Origin: Pseudomonadota bacterium
GTDB lineage: Bacteria > Pseudomonadota > Alphaproteobacteria > Reyranellales > Reyranellaceae
Assembly (NCBI GenBank): GCA_023436825.1
Contig: JAEZHS010000437.1
Location: 1-16,120, forward strand
Reading direction: 5' to 3'
DNA length: 16,120 bases
Position numbers and translations under genes: made by a program. Below are positions 7,218-13,594 of the stretch, in pieces. The stretch's first letter is position 1; the number at the start of each line of letters is the position of its first letter. A model generated the notes under the pieces. That model ran no database searches and was not told the DNA's origin. It saw only the letters and a program-made list of their open reading frames with translations.

Positions 7218-7589
7218 GTGCCCATCACTTGGACGATCGATCACGACCAGCGCATGCTGACCGCCGCATGCCAGGGCGACATCACGCTACGCGACCTCGA
7301 GGATTATCTCGATGCGGTCGTCGTGGCCGGGAGCATGCCCTACCGCAAGCTGTTCGACGGAACGCATGGCGATTCGAAATTGACTGACGAGGAGATGATG
7401 CTGCTTGGGGCGCGCATCCGCGCCTATCACACGGTGGGTCCAATGGGGCCGCTCGCCATCGTCGTGATCACCGAGCATACGCATGGGTTGGCCCGCCTGT
7501 TCGGCGCCCTGGCGGCGGCCGACCGCCCGATCAAGATCTTCCGTGATGCACGGACCGCCCGTCGTTGGCTGGACGCCCAGCCAACGTAG
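7218..7589 (+). CDS. SpoIIAA/STAS-like small hypothetical protein, GTG start
   Basis: A 123-residue cytoplasmic protein with alternating beta and alpha pattern: PITWTIDHDQRMLTAACQG, DLEDYLDAVV, YRKLFDG, GARIRAYHTVGPMGPLAIVV, and a closing DRPIKIFRDARTARRWL. It resembles the SpoIIAA-like/STAS fold used for protein-protein regulation or lipid binding, though I see no diagnostic phosphoserine motif. The GTG at 7218 was chosen because it makes the N-terminus (V/M)PITW align with MPLNW of the paralogue at 10713-11141. An in-frame GTG at 7173 would add 15 residues without similarity. GGAGA at 7199-7203 is a possible but distant ribosome site. It converges with the response regulator gene across a GC-rich hairpin. 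Its role is unknown; the fold assignment is inference. Confidence 0.72.
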   Translation: MPITWTIDHDQRMLTAACQGDITLRDLEDYLDAVVVAGSMPYRKLFDGTHGDSKLTDEEMMLLGARIRAYHTVGPMGPLAIVVITEHTHGLARLFGALAAADRPIKIFRDARTARRWLDAQPT

Positions 7590-7620
7590 ATGCTCTCCAT
7601 TGGACGATCGATTGGAGCGA

Positions 7621-7642
7621 ACGCGCCGCCGGCCCGGCGCGT
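7621..7642. terminator. GC-rich hairpin between convergent genes, possible terminator
   Basis: ACGCGCCG (7621-7628) and CGGCGCGT (7635-7642) form a perfect 8-bp stem around a 6-base loop, between the stop of the SpoIIAA-like gene and that of the response regulator. Neither strand has a T-tract after the stem, so it is not a classic Rho-independent terminator. Its place between convergent stops suggests it ends or protects both mRNAs. Confidence 0.4.
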
Positions 7643-7656
7643 CGTCGGCGCCGCAC

Positions 7657-8055
7657 TCAGGCCGCACCGGCCTCCCTGACCAGGCGCGCCAAGGCGGCGA
7701 TCACCTCGTCTGATTCATAGGGCTTGTCGAACAGCGGCCGTTCGCGGTGCGTGTAAGGCATCAGGGCGCTCGACAAGCCGCTCACGAACACGAACGGTAT
7801 GTTGAGCACCGCCAGCACGTCGGCCAGCGGAAACGACGTCTCGTTGCGCAGGCGGATGTCGAGAAGTGCGCCATCGAGCCGGTTGTCCGCCATGGCGGCA
7901 TGGGCGCCGGCCACCGAGGCGACGGGCCCGATCACGATTCCGCCGGCCTGCTGGACCGCGGCTGCGAGATTGAGCGCGATGGGAGCCTCGTCCTCGACGA
8001 TCAGGATCTTTCGACCGTACAGCGGTGTTTCGGATGGCGGAGGCTCAGTCGACAT
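7657..8055 (-). CDS. Single-domain response regulator (REC only)
   Basis: A 132-residue receiver domain with no output domain. Key residues are present: acidic pair Glu21-Asp22 in ILIVEDE, phospho-acceptor Asp66 in GALLDIRLR, Ser92 (in place of Thr) in FVFVSG, and Lys111 in FDKPY. The FVFVSGL segment is a variant of the TGY-type motif common in alphaproteobacterial single-domain regulators, some of which act in the general stress phosphorelay. The start was set at 8055, where the REC domain is preceded by a short Pro-rich lead; longer frames reach back through the promoter into the divergent gene. There is no Shine-Dalgarno. An exact EcfG promoter ends 9 bases before the ATG, so the mRNA is probably leaderless. 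Likely partners are hybrid kinases such as the one at 13595-15547, but that pairing is only inferred. Confidence 0.9.
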   Translation of the reverse strand: MSTEPPPSETPLYGRKILIVEDEAPIALNLAAAVQQAGGIVIGPVASVAGAHAAMADNRLDGALLDIRLRNETSFPLADVLAVLNIPFVFVSGLSSALMPYTHRERPLFDKPYESDEVIAALARLVREAGAA

Positions 8056-8064
8056 TAGAACACT

Positions 8065-8090
8065 AACGCCGAGCCCCGGCCCGCGGTTCC
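8065..8090 (-). promoter_or_regulatory. EcfG (general stress sigma) promoter for the response regulator
   Basis: On the minus strand GGAAC (8090-8086), a 17-base spacer and CGTT (8068-8065) match the published EcfG consensus exactly. CGTT is followed by 9 bases and the ATG at 8055, leaving no room for a Shine-Dalgarno. The -35 lies 2 bases from that of the divergent promoter for the 82-aa gene. Confidence 0.75.
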
Positions 8091-8092
8091 TC

Positions 8093-8117
8093 GCAACCCT
8101 CGCGATGGCTTGCCGTT
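8093..8117 (+). promoter_or_regulatory. EcfG-like promoter for the 82-aa membrane protein
   Basis: GCAAC (8093-8097), a 16-base spacer and CGTT (8114-8117) lie 31 bases before the ATG at 8149, leaving a leader with a Shine-Dalgarno. It has one mismatch to GGAAC. It is arranged back to back with the response-regulator promoter. Confidence 0.55.
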
Positions 8118-8148
8118 GCCCGGGATCACAGCAGGGAAAGGAGAAACC

Positions 8149-8397
8149 ATGCCCGACTATGATCCCAGGACCGACGTCCATGTGACTGCCGGGCCGACCA
8201 CCGGTGGAGGCGGTCTGTACTTCATTGTCGGCGCGTTGGTGGTGGCCGTTCTGGTCGGCGGCTACTTCATGCTCGGCGCGCCGGGCTTGCACAGCGACGT
8301 TGCCCGCGCGCCCGACCGTAACGTCAACGTCACCGTCGAACAGCCGAGCGCTCCGGCTCAGGCCGCACCGACTCCGGCGCCGCAGCGCCAGCAGTGA
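8149..8397 (+). CDS. Small single-pass membrane protein with Pro/Ala-rich tail (82 aa)
   Basis: An 82-residue hypothetical protein: a polar N-terminus (about 20 residues ending in a Gly run), one hydrophobic segment at about residues 21-44 (LYFIVGALVVAVLVGGYFML), then a polar tail ending in a Pro/Ala/Gln-rich stretch (PSAPAQAAPTPAPQRQQ). It is probably anchored in the inner membrane with the tail in the periplasm, but topology is inferred. The start at 8149 is supported by AAAGGAG 7 bases upstream; a longer frame from 8110 runs into the promoter region. It has its own EcfG-like promoter, divergent from the response regulator. I do not recognise a named family. The coding sequence ends 78 bases before the DUF3617 gene. 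Confidence 0.75.
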   Translation: MPDYDPRTDVHVTAGPTTGGGGLYFIVGALVVAVLVGGYFMLGAPGLHSDVARAPDRNVNVTVEQPSAPAQAAPTPAPQRQQ

Positions 8398-8475
8398 CAA
8401 CTGATTTGGATCGCACCGCGATGGCGCGGCAGGCTATGCTGTGTCGACGCCAGCCAGCAGGAGCGGTCCAAGTCG

Positions 8476-8910
8476 ATGAAGCGTTCTGTCATTGCCGTTG
8501 CGGTCACGTTGCTCACCGGCCCGAGTTTCGGCCAGACAGCCATTCAAGCGGGCCTGTGGGAGACCACCGACAAGACGACCCTGGAGGGCATGCAGCCGAT
8601 GCCGGCGGCGCCGAAGCGCGTCTGTGTGAAAGGCGGCGAGGCCATCCTGGAGCGGCTGCTCTATCCAACGCCCGACGACTTCGCCAAGCACGGCTGCACG
8701 TTCAGCCCCGGCCCCAAGCAGCCCGGCATCTTCAAGGCGACCACGGTTTGCCCGGCAACCGCCGAGACGCCCGGCGTCACCGCCGAAGCGGAGATCAGCT
8801 ACAAGCCGGACAGCTATGAGGGCCTGGGCCAGCTCACGGTCAAGGACAAGGCCGGCACGACGGTCAAGGGCAGCAGCGTGCTCAGTGGCAAGCGCGTGGG
8901 CGACTGCTAA
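8476..8910 (+). CDS. DUF3617-family exported protein
   Basis: A 144-residue predicted secreted or periplasmic protein. Residues 1-20 (MKRSVIAVAVTLLTGPSFGQ) are a signal peptide. The mature part opens with the family hallmark QAGLWETTDKT, carries the conserved cysteine in KRVCVKGG and further cysteines in HGCTF and TTVCPAT, and has the beta-rich pattern of DUF3617; it ends in Cys. Paired cysteines probably form disulfides in the periplasm. The function of the family is unknown. A Shine-Dalgarno-like AGGAG lies about 14 bases before the ATG at 8476. No EcfG-like site precedes it, but it could be read through from the 82-aa gene 78 bases upstream. Confidence 0.85.
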   Translation: MKRSVIAVAVTLLTGPSFGQTAIQAGLWETTDKTTLEGMQPMPAAPKRVCVKGGEAILERLLYPTPDDFAKHGCTFSPGPKQPGIFKATTVCPATAETPGVTAEAEISYKPDSYEGLGQLTVKDKAGTTVKGSSVLSGKRVGDC

Positions 8911-8958
8911 TACTGAAAGGCCCTCGCTTCACTCGGGATGGCAAACGCCACCAAGTTG

Positions 8959-8975
8959 CCCTGATTCGATCAGGG
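8959..8975 (+). terminator. Stem-loop after the DUF3617 gene, possible terminator
   Basis: CCCTGAT (8959-8965) and ATCAGGG (8969-8975) form a perfect 7-bp stem with a 3-base loop, 48 bases after the DUF3617 stop. No T-tract follows, so termination is uncertain; it may simply be an mRNA 3' hairpin. Confidence 0.35.
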
Positions 8976-9024
8976 ATAGCGCCGGTCGGCAGGCCGTATA
9001 CCCGCCGTAGGAACGGGGTTCCCG

Positions 9025-9180
9025 GTGCGCCTGACGCGTCTCATAGCGATATTGATGGCTTCTGGCCTGGCGCTATTGGCGCTCGCCGTCGCGCTGTCGC
9101 TCATGACCGCGGCCGCGGAGACCGGCGAACCGCGATGCAGCGCCACTTCCGCGTCAGCCCTCCTTCGGTTCACCAGATGA
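9025..9180 (+). CDS. Possible 51-aa exported peptide or 5' gene remnant
   Basis: A GTG-started frame encodes a 51-residue peptide whose first 30 residues look like a signal peptide or membrane segment (MRLTRLIAILMASG, then LALLALAVALSLMTAAAETG), followed by a short Ser/Ala/Arg tail. AGGAACGGGG upstream could serve as a ribosome site. The tail overlaps, in another frame, the helix-turn-helix fragment at 9135-9293, so the hydrophobic head may be the start of an exported protein truncated at about 9125-9135. Coding status is doubtful. Confidence 0.3.
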   Translation: MRLTRLIAILMASGLALLALAVALSLMTAAAETGEPRCSATSASALLRFTR

Positions 9181-9293
9181 TTTTCGGCCTCGAACGCGAC
9201 AGAGTCATACGACAGCCAAGCGTCGCCTGTCAGAGAGTTACCGGGATTGCGTTCGTGCGACCCGTGGGCGTGAATTTCGCTGGATTTCGCTAG
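9135..9293 (+). pseudogene. Fragment of a LexA-type winged-helix DNA-binding protein
   Basis: The frame from the ATG at 9135 begins MQRHFRVSPPSVHQMIFGLE, which I recognise as the recognition-helix core of small stand-alone LexA-like helix-turn-helix proteins; these usually continue LER.G.I.RQPG.ARSI. Here it continues RDRVIRQPSVAC and then loses similarity, ending at 9293 after 52 residues. Upstream, the frame reads GRGDRRTA before the Met, where homologues have a Gly-Arg-Pro-Pro-Ala-Glu-like stretch, but the N-terminal helices are missing. Both ends are therefore degraded. It is probably a non-functional remnant; a short functional peptide cannot be excluded. The match is from memory of the family, not a search. 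Confidence 0.5.
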
Positions 9294-9347
9294 GCCCCAA
9301 ATCACCGGCGAAATCTTTGAATCTTCGGCCTTTTTTAATTTCGCTGG
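9273..9347 (+). repeat. 11-bp direct repeat AATTTCGCTGG
   Basis: AATTTCGCTGG occurs at 9273-9283 and again at 9337-9347. A third partial copy, GATTTCGCTAG, lies at 9283-9293, and GCGAAAT is present in inverse orientation at 9309-9315. The cluster is confined to the anomalous patch and suggests binding sites or part of a dispersed repeat. Confidence 0.5.
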
Positions 9348-9530
9348 TCTAGCTGGCCGTTTTCGCTCAGCCCGACCGAACCCTTTCGCGCGGGGTTCGC
9401 TCGGGGGGACGGAAAACTGGACCCGGCAGGGCTGCAGCCGGGCGCGATGGTATCGGATGAACGATGCATAGAGCAGAGCCGCCGGAGGCGAGCGTGAGGT
9501 CATAATAACTTAAGTGATTTAACGAGTCAA

Positions 9531-9580
9531 CTTCGGTCCTATTTTTGGCGGACCGAAGAGCGCCAAAAAAACTTTCGGTC
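9531..9580. other. Overlapping, mutually exclusive inverted repeats at the 3' side of the LLM gene
   Basis: CTTCGGTC (9531-9538) pairs with GACCGAAG (9551-9558). TTTTTGGCG (9542-9550) pairs with CGCCAAAAA (9561-9569). GACCGAA (9551-9557) can also pair with TTCGGTC (9574-9580). The first and second stems interlock and cannot both form. The patch starts just after the LLM stop on the minus strand, so it could end or protect that mRNA. It lacks the usual stem-then-T-tract order on both strands. Confidence 0.5.
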
Positions 9581-9586
9581 GAGCCA

Positions 9587-10654
9587 CTAGTCGCGGAACG
9601 CCGGCATGACCTGTTCGCCGAAGCGGCGCATCGAGGCCATGTTCTGCGCGTGATCCATGGCGCCGAAGCCGGTCTGGCAGAGCAGATGGCGCACGCCGAC
9701 ATCGCGTAGCTCCGCCACCTGCTCGCGCACCCGCTTGACCGAGCCGTAGAGCGACCCGGTCTCCAGGGCAAAGGGAATGGCGATCGAGTCCGGCACCTTG
9801 GGATCCGTCCACGCATTCAGTGTCGCGGGCTCAGGCTCGAAGTCGGCCGGATTGTACGCTTCGCGCACGTGCATCATGTGGGCGCGCGTCTCGGTGAGCA
9901 GCTCGGCGAGCTCGTCCTCGGCCTGCGCGTCCGATTCGGCGACGTAGACATTGCGCCACAACGCGCTCTGTGACAGCAGCCGCGCCCGCGTGCGCTCATC
10001 GTGGCCGCCCTCGGCGATGCCGGCCTCGTAGGTCGCCCAGCGTTCCTTGATGCGCTCGACCGGCAGGCGCGCCGTCAGGATCGGCACGCCGAGCCGACCG
10101 CATTCCTTGAACGATCCGGGCGAGATCACCGAACGCCACAGCGGCGGGCCGGGCTGCTGCACGGGCTTGGGCCGGATGGCCGGGATATGGACCTTGTGGA
10201 ACCGGCCGTCATAGGTGAGGGGAGCCTCGCGCCAGGCGCGCTCGATGATGTCGACGGCCTCTTCCATGCGCTCGCGGCTGTCGGTGCTGCGCAGACCGTG
10301 ACCCACGAACTCGTATTCGTTATAGACCGTGCCCTTGCCGATGCCGACGTCGATGCGGCCTTTGCTGAGATTGTCGAGCAGGGCGAGCTGTACGGCGAGG
10401 CGGACCGGATGATGGAACGGCATCTGAACCACCGCGAAGCCGATGCGGACGCGCTCTGTCTTCACGGCAAGCGCGGCGGCGAACATCAGCGAGTCGGAAT
10501 AGACGCTCTCACCGGTGAAATAGTGCTCGGTCAGCCACACGTCCGAGAAGCCCAGGCGCTCGGCGCCGCAGGCCTGATCGATCAGGTTGTCGATGCGTTG
10601 GGCGTCCTCGTCGGGCGAGGGCGACATTTGAAGGGTGAGCCAGCCGAACTGCAT
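9587..10654 (-). CDS. LLM-class flavin-dependent oxidoreductase
   Basis: A 355-residue luciferase-like monooxygenase/reductase with the TIM-barrel layout of the bacterial luciferase family, which uses FMN or F420. Typical stretches are MQFGWLTLQMSP at the first strand, GFSDVWLTEHYF (residues 35-46), ERVRIGFAVVQMPFHHPVRLA and LDNLSKGRIDVGIGKG (about 67-108), and a C-terminal helix pair resembling GS.E.VREQVAEL (GSVKRVREQVAELRDVGVRHLL). The length is normal. The start at 10654 gives the standard family N-terminus; there is no strong ribosome site and no EcfG-like promoter. It ends next to the anomalous hairpin patch. No co-transcribed reductase is visible, so the flavin donor and substrate are unknown; alkane-sulfonate, nitrilotriacetate and limonene-type activities are all possible in this class. 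Confidence 0.9.
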   Translation of the reverse strand: MQFGWLTLQMSPSPDEDAQRIDNLIDQACGAERLGFSDVWLTEHYFTGESVYSDSLMFAAALAVKTERVRIGFAVVQMPFHHPVRLAVQLALLDNLSKGRIDVGIGKGTVYNEYEFVGHGLRSTDSRERMEEAVDIIERAWREAPLTYDGRFHKVHIPAIRPKPVQQPGPPLWRSVISPGSFKECGRLGVPILTARLPVERIKERWATYEAGIAEGGHDERTRARLLSQSALWRNVYVAESDAQAEDELAELLTETRAHMMHVREAYNPADFEPEPATLNAWTDPKVPDSIAIPFALETGSLYGSVKRVREQVAELRDVGVRHLLCQTGFGAMDHAQNMASMRRFGEQVMPAFRD

Positions 10655-10712
10655 GCGCCCAATTCACCCGCTTTGGGCGGACGAGGCAAGGCTGCTGTTT
10701 CTCGATGTGCAG

Positions 10713-11141
10713 TCAGACGGCGCGCAGGCCGCGGCCCCGTGGGCTGAGGCCGGTCGCGAAGGTGGCGGCGTGGCTCTCCTGATAGGTCGCCAACCACCGG
10801 CGCGCCGCGCCCACGCTGGTGAAGATGCGAAACGGGCGATCGCCAACCCTCTGCTTGAGCAACACCGCCATGTCGAGATTGAGCGCAGAGTCCACAACCA
10901 TGGCGACCGGACCCGGCGGACCGTTCCTGCCGTATCGCACGAGGCGATCTGCCACCGCCTCCAGGTCGTCGACGTCGAGCGCCAGCGCACAGGCCGTGAT
11001 GTCGACCAGCTTGGCGTAGCCATCGGTGCCGTCGCGTATGGTGCGGGTAAGATACGCGTCGATGTCGGCCCGCGTTACCGTGGCCTCGCCGGTGACGATG
11101 CAGAGCTGGGAAGCGGAAAGGGTCGACCAGTTGAGCGGCAT
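10713..11141 (-). CDS. SpoIIAA/STAS-like small protein, paralogue of the 7218-7589 product
   Basis: A 142-residue cytoplasmic protein: MPLNWSTLSASQLCIVTGEA, then ADIDAYLTRTI, YAKLVDITA, RLVRYGRNGPPGPVAMVV, DRPFRIFTSVGAARRWL, and a 25-residue basic tail. It aligns almost without gaps to the protein at 7218-7589 (shared P..W start, D...YL, Y.KL.D, GP.GP.A.VV, DRP..IF and ARRWL). The tail after ARRWL is longer here. The start at 11141 is set by that alignment and by the domain boundary; longer frames reach into the divergent gene. An EcfG-like promoter lies 48 bases upstream. The stop is 58 bases upstream of the LLM start, so the two could be co-transcribed. The function is unknown; a regulatory STAS-like role is inferred. 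Confidence 0.75.
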   Translation of the reverse strand: MPLNWSTLSASQLCIVTGEATVTRADIDAYLTRTIRDGTDGYAKLVDITACALALDVDDLEAVADRLVRYGRNGPPGPVAMVVDSALNLDMAVLLKQRVGDRPFRIFTSVGAARRWLATYQESHAATFATGLSPRGRGLRAV

Positions 11142-11189
11142 TGCTCGATGTCCCCGTGTGCAGGCGGTTACTTCTGCTCCCTGCCGCCC

Positions 11190-11214
11190 AACGTCGTGCC
11201 GAGGGGATAGTTGC
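11190..11214 (-). promoter_or_regulatory. EcfG-like promoter for the second SpoIIAA-like gene
   Basis: On the minus strand GCAAC (11214-11210), a 16-base spacer and CGTT (11193-11190) lie 48 bases before the ATG at 11141. It has one mismatch to GGAAC. Its -35 overlaps one copy of a 9-bp direct repeat (GTTGCTGCA at 11210-11218 and 11240-11248). Confidence 0.5.
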
Positions 11215-11283
11215 TGCAAATACGGGGACGGGTGCGGTGGTTGCTGCATCCGGCGGGCCGAGACGCAGCGCCGAGTCGATGAA

Positions 11284-12819
11284 ATGACGACCCGGCCCGC
11301 TGAATGGTGTAGACCGACGGTCGTGAGAAGACTTTGGCTGAATACTCTGCTGGTCGTAGTCTCGGTCGCCGTGTGCACCGTTGCTGCCGAGTTTATCGTG
11401 CGCCAGCTCGATGCGGACGCTGCCAGCGGGCCGATGGGGCGCCACCTCGACGAGATCGCCCTGGCGCCCGGCGTCGATCGCGCTTGGTTTTTCGCCGATC
11501 CGCCGCCTCTGCCAAATCGCAAAGCGGTACCGCAGGAATGGCTCGATCTGGTGCTAAAGGTCGAGCAGAGCGGCGTCACCGACGGCACGCGGCGGGCCGA
11601 CATGTTCAAGGCGTGGAACGCCAGCTTCGTCGGCGACCCGTGTCGTCACGCGTATCTCTGCGGCGCGCCGGGGCATCTCTATTTGTATGACCCGCCCTCG
11701 GGCGAGGCGCGGCCGCCCTATCGCTTTCTGCCCAACGCGACGACGCCGATCGGCCTGGTCACCAACGAATACGGATTTCGTGGACCACCCGTGCCGTTCG
11801 CGCGCCAGCCGCGGACGGTGCGCATCGCCTTCATCGGCGCCTCGACCACTGTCGGCAATCACTACTTTCCGTATTCGTATCCCGAATTCGTCGGCAACTG
11901 GCTGAACCTGTGGGCTGCATCGCGCAAGCTCGACTTGACGTTCGAGATCCTCAACGCGGGTCGCGAGAGCATCACCTCGAGCGACAACGTCGTGGTCGTC
12001 CGCGATGAAGTGCTGCCGCTGCGACCCGACCTGCTCGTCTACTACGAAGGCGCGAACCAATTCGATTTGCGCACCATGACGCCGCACGTTCCTTATGTCA
12101 CCCGCATCGCCGGCGACCACTGTCCGGCGCAACCGGCAGCCGGTGGCGCAGTCGGCACTACATGGTTGGACGATCTGAAATACGAATCGGCGCTGGTGCG
12201 CCGCATGCAAGCATTGTTCGGCGCGCGCAATCTGCCCGAGGGCGGTCGTGAATGGCCGAAAAAGGATTATACGCTGGAGTGGCCCAACGGCCTCGATGAA
12301 CGCGATCCCGATATCACCCGCGCCGACCTGCCGGTGAACCTGCCGACCATCTTGCGCGATCTCGATACCATCCGAACCGCGAGCGACACCGTCGGAGCCG
12401 AGTTGGTCGTCGCGTCATTCTTCTGGCTGGTGAAGGACGGAATGCTGCTCGATCCGATCCGCCACCGCTCGATCATCGACCACATCAACCAAAACTACGG
12501 ACCGTTCCACTATCGCGACATGGAGCGGATGGCTGCGTTCCAGAACCGCGTGTTCGCCAAGTACGCGCGCGCGCACGATCTCGCTTTCATCGATGTGGCG
12601 CATCTGATGCCCTTCGATCCCGACCTGTTCGTCGACGCCATCCACAACAGCTATGCCGGCGAGCGTCTGCGGGCCTGGGTGTTCCTGCAGGGCTTGGTGC
12701 CGATCGTGGAACGTCATCTGAAGAGTGGCGCTTGGCCCAGGAAGGTCGAGCCGGCGAAAAGGCCGCCGCCGATCTTCAGGCCGCGGCCCATCACCTTCGT
12801 CTGTACCGGCAAATCTTGA
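11284..12819 (+). CDS. Membrane-anchored SGNH/GDSL-type hydrolase-like protein
   Basis: A 511-residue protein with an N-terminal hydrophobic segment (about residues 18-36, LWLNTLLVVVSVAVCTVAAEF) that would export or anchor it, and a large SGNH-like domain. The block I serine lies in IAFIGASTTVG (Ser187), a block III-like Gly/Asn pair in YYEGANQFDL (Gly256, Asn258), and the block V Asp-His pair in FVDAIHNSYAG (Asp451, His454). YGFRGPPVPFARQPRTVRIAF just before block I is typical of this bacterial group. Two cysteines at CRHAYLC may form a disulfide. The start at 11284 is the first ATG; a GTG at 11323, giving MRRLWLNTLL, is a good alternative that begins directly at the membrane segment. Such proteins act as esterases or acyl-transfer enzymes on polysaccharides or lipids; the substrate here is unknown. 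Confidence 0.78.
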   Translation: MTTRPAEWCRPTVVRRLWLNTLLVVVSVAVCTVAAEFIVRQLDADAASGPMGRHLDEIALAPGVDRAWFFADPPPLPNRKAVPQEWLDLVLKVEQSGVTDGTRRADMFKAWNASFVGDPCRHAYLCGAPGHLYLYDPPSGEARPPYRFLPNATTPIGLVTNEYGFRGPPVPFARQPRTVRIAFIGASTTVGNHYFPYSYPEFVGNWLNLWAASRKLDLTFEILNAGRESITSSDNVVVVRDEVLPLRPDLLVYYEGANQFDLRTMTPHVPYVTRIAGDHCPAQPAAGGAVGTTWLDDLKYESALVRRMQALFGARNLPEGGREWPKKDYTLEWPNGLDERDPDITRADLPVNLPTILRDLDTIRTASDTVGAELVVASFFWLVKDGMLLDPIRHRSIIDHINQNYGPFHYRDMERMAAFQNRVFAKYARAHDLAFIDVAHLMPFDPDLFVDAIHNSYAGERLRAWVFLQGLVPIVERHLKSGAWPRKVEPAKRPPPIFRPRPITFVCTGKS

Positions 12820-13031
12820 GTCGGATTGGGAAGAAGGAGATGCCGGCGCGGCCCACCCCGGACGCACCGGCACTCCTCACACCTCGTCGGCGATCCGAGA
12901 GGCCGAACCCCCAAGCACCCCGGCCATCCCACGATCATCCGACAGCCGGTTTTATGATTAATTGCACCTGGGGCGCAATCAATTTATTCGCAGACCCACT
13001 GAACCAGGCCGACGCGACAGGTATTCGGGAT

Positions 13032-13484
13032 CTACTGCAATGACACCGTGAGATTGTATGGGCTTGGCGTCGCCGTGGCGGCAGCACTCATCGTGACCAG
13101 GATCAGGTAGTTGCCGTCACGGGGAATGGCGCCGATCCACGCGGTCGCGTTGTCGGTCGGCCCGGCATCCGGCAACGTGCCACCCGAGACGACAGGGAGA
13201 CCGTCGGCGCCCTTGGCTAGGCTCGCATCGGCCTTGAAGACCTGGAAGCTGACGCCGGTCACGACGGGCATCACGGACACCATGAGTGTCTGCCCGGCCT
13301 TGGCCTGGACGTAGTAGACGCTGCGGCCGCCCGGGGCCATCTGGCCGGCAAGCGTCGTTGCATTGGCGCCGGGCGCGAAGGTGACGGTCGTTATTCCCGG
13401 CAGAGTATTGACCGGTTGAGCGAAGGCGTGGGCCGAAGCAAGCGAGAGCGCGGGAAGCGCGAATAGGACACGACGATGGATCAT
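13032..13484 (-). CDS. Secreted PPC-like beta-domain protein
   Basis: A 150-residue exported protein. Residues 1-22 (MIHRRVLFALPALSLASAHA, cut near FAQ) form a signal peptide. The mature part resembles a single bacterial pre-peptidase C-terminal (PPC) type beta-sandwich: FAPGANATTLAGQMAPGGRS, then YYVQAKAGQTLMVSVMP, a variable middle, WIGAIPRDGNYLILVTMS, and a final YNLTVSLQ. Such domains usually accompany secreted proteases; here the domain stands alone, so the protein may bind a surface or a partner. No ribosome site is obvious, but the ATG at 13484 directly precedes the signal peptide. It converges with the SGNH gene. The 212 bases between them hold no gene or clear terminator. Confidence 0.72.
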   Translation of the reverse strand: MIHRRVLFALPALSLASAHAFAQPVNTLPGITTVTFAPGANATTLAGQMAPGGRSVYYVQAKAGQTLMVSVMPVVTGVSFQVFKADASLAKGADGLPVVSGGTLPDAGPTDNATAWIGAIPRDGNYLILVTMSAAATATPSPYNLTVSLQ

Positions 13485-13594
13485 GCGCTCACAATCGCAC
13501 CCTGAAGCACGATTCGTCCATGGGATTGGATTCCGACCTGGCGAAACGATAGCGAGCTAGATGGCCGCCAAAGCAGTCGAAGCCGTAGCAATCC

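Larger units (their letters stand above)
8911..9586. other. Lower-GC patch with hairpins, short repeats and gene fragments; no intact gene identified
   Basis: About 680 bases lie between the DUF3617 gene and the LLM oxidoreductase. Its right half has A/T-rich runs (a T6 run at 9331-9336, an A7 run at 9565-9571, and ACTTAAGT at 9508-9515) unlike the rest of the window. It holds a stem-loop just after the DUF3617 gene, a possible 51-aa exported ORF, a decayed helix-turn-helix fragment, an 11-bp direct repeat, a stem-loop at 9422-9442 (CCCGGC/GCCGGG) and overlapping inverted repeats at 9531-9580. Long open frames on the minus strand here have Pro/Arg/Ser-rich products with no recognisable domain. 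It reads like an old insertion scar or a repeated noncoding element. Confidence 0.5.

Noticed and set aside
8970..9503. A 177-codon minus-strand open frame across the low-GC patch
   Set aside because: No recognisable domain, mixed composition, and it runs through hairpins and the helix-turn-helix fragment; treated as chance.
9367..9816. A minus-strand frame linking the LLM gene's shadow to the low-GC patch
   Set aside because: It overlaps the LLM coding region out of frame and shows no family similarity.
11210..11248. Direct repeat GTTGCTGCA 30 bases apart in the gap before the SGNH gene
   Set aside because: Only two short copies; the first coincides with a promoter -35, and there is no independent sign that it is an operator.
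12960..12979. Imperfect inverted repeat ATTGC...GCAAT after the SGNH gene
   Set aside because: A five-base stem with a nine-base loop and no T-tract is too weak to call a terminator.
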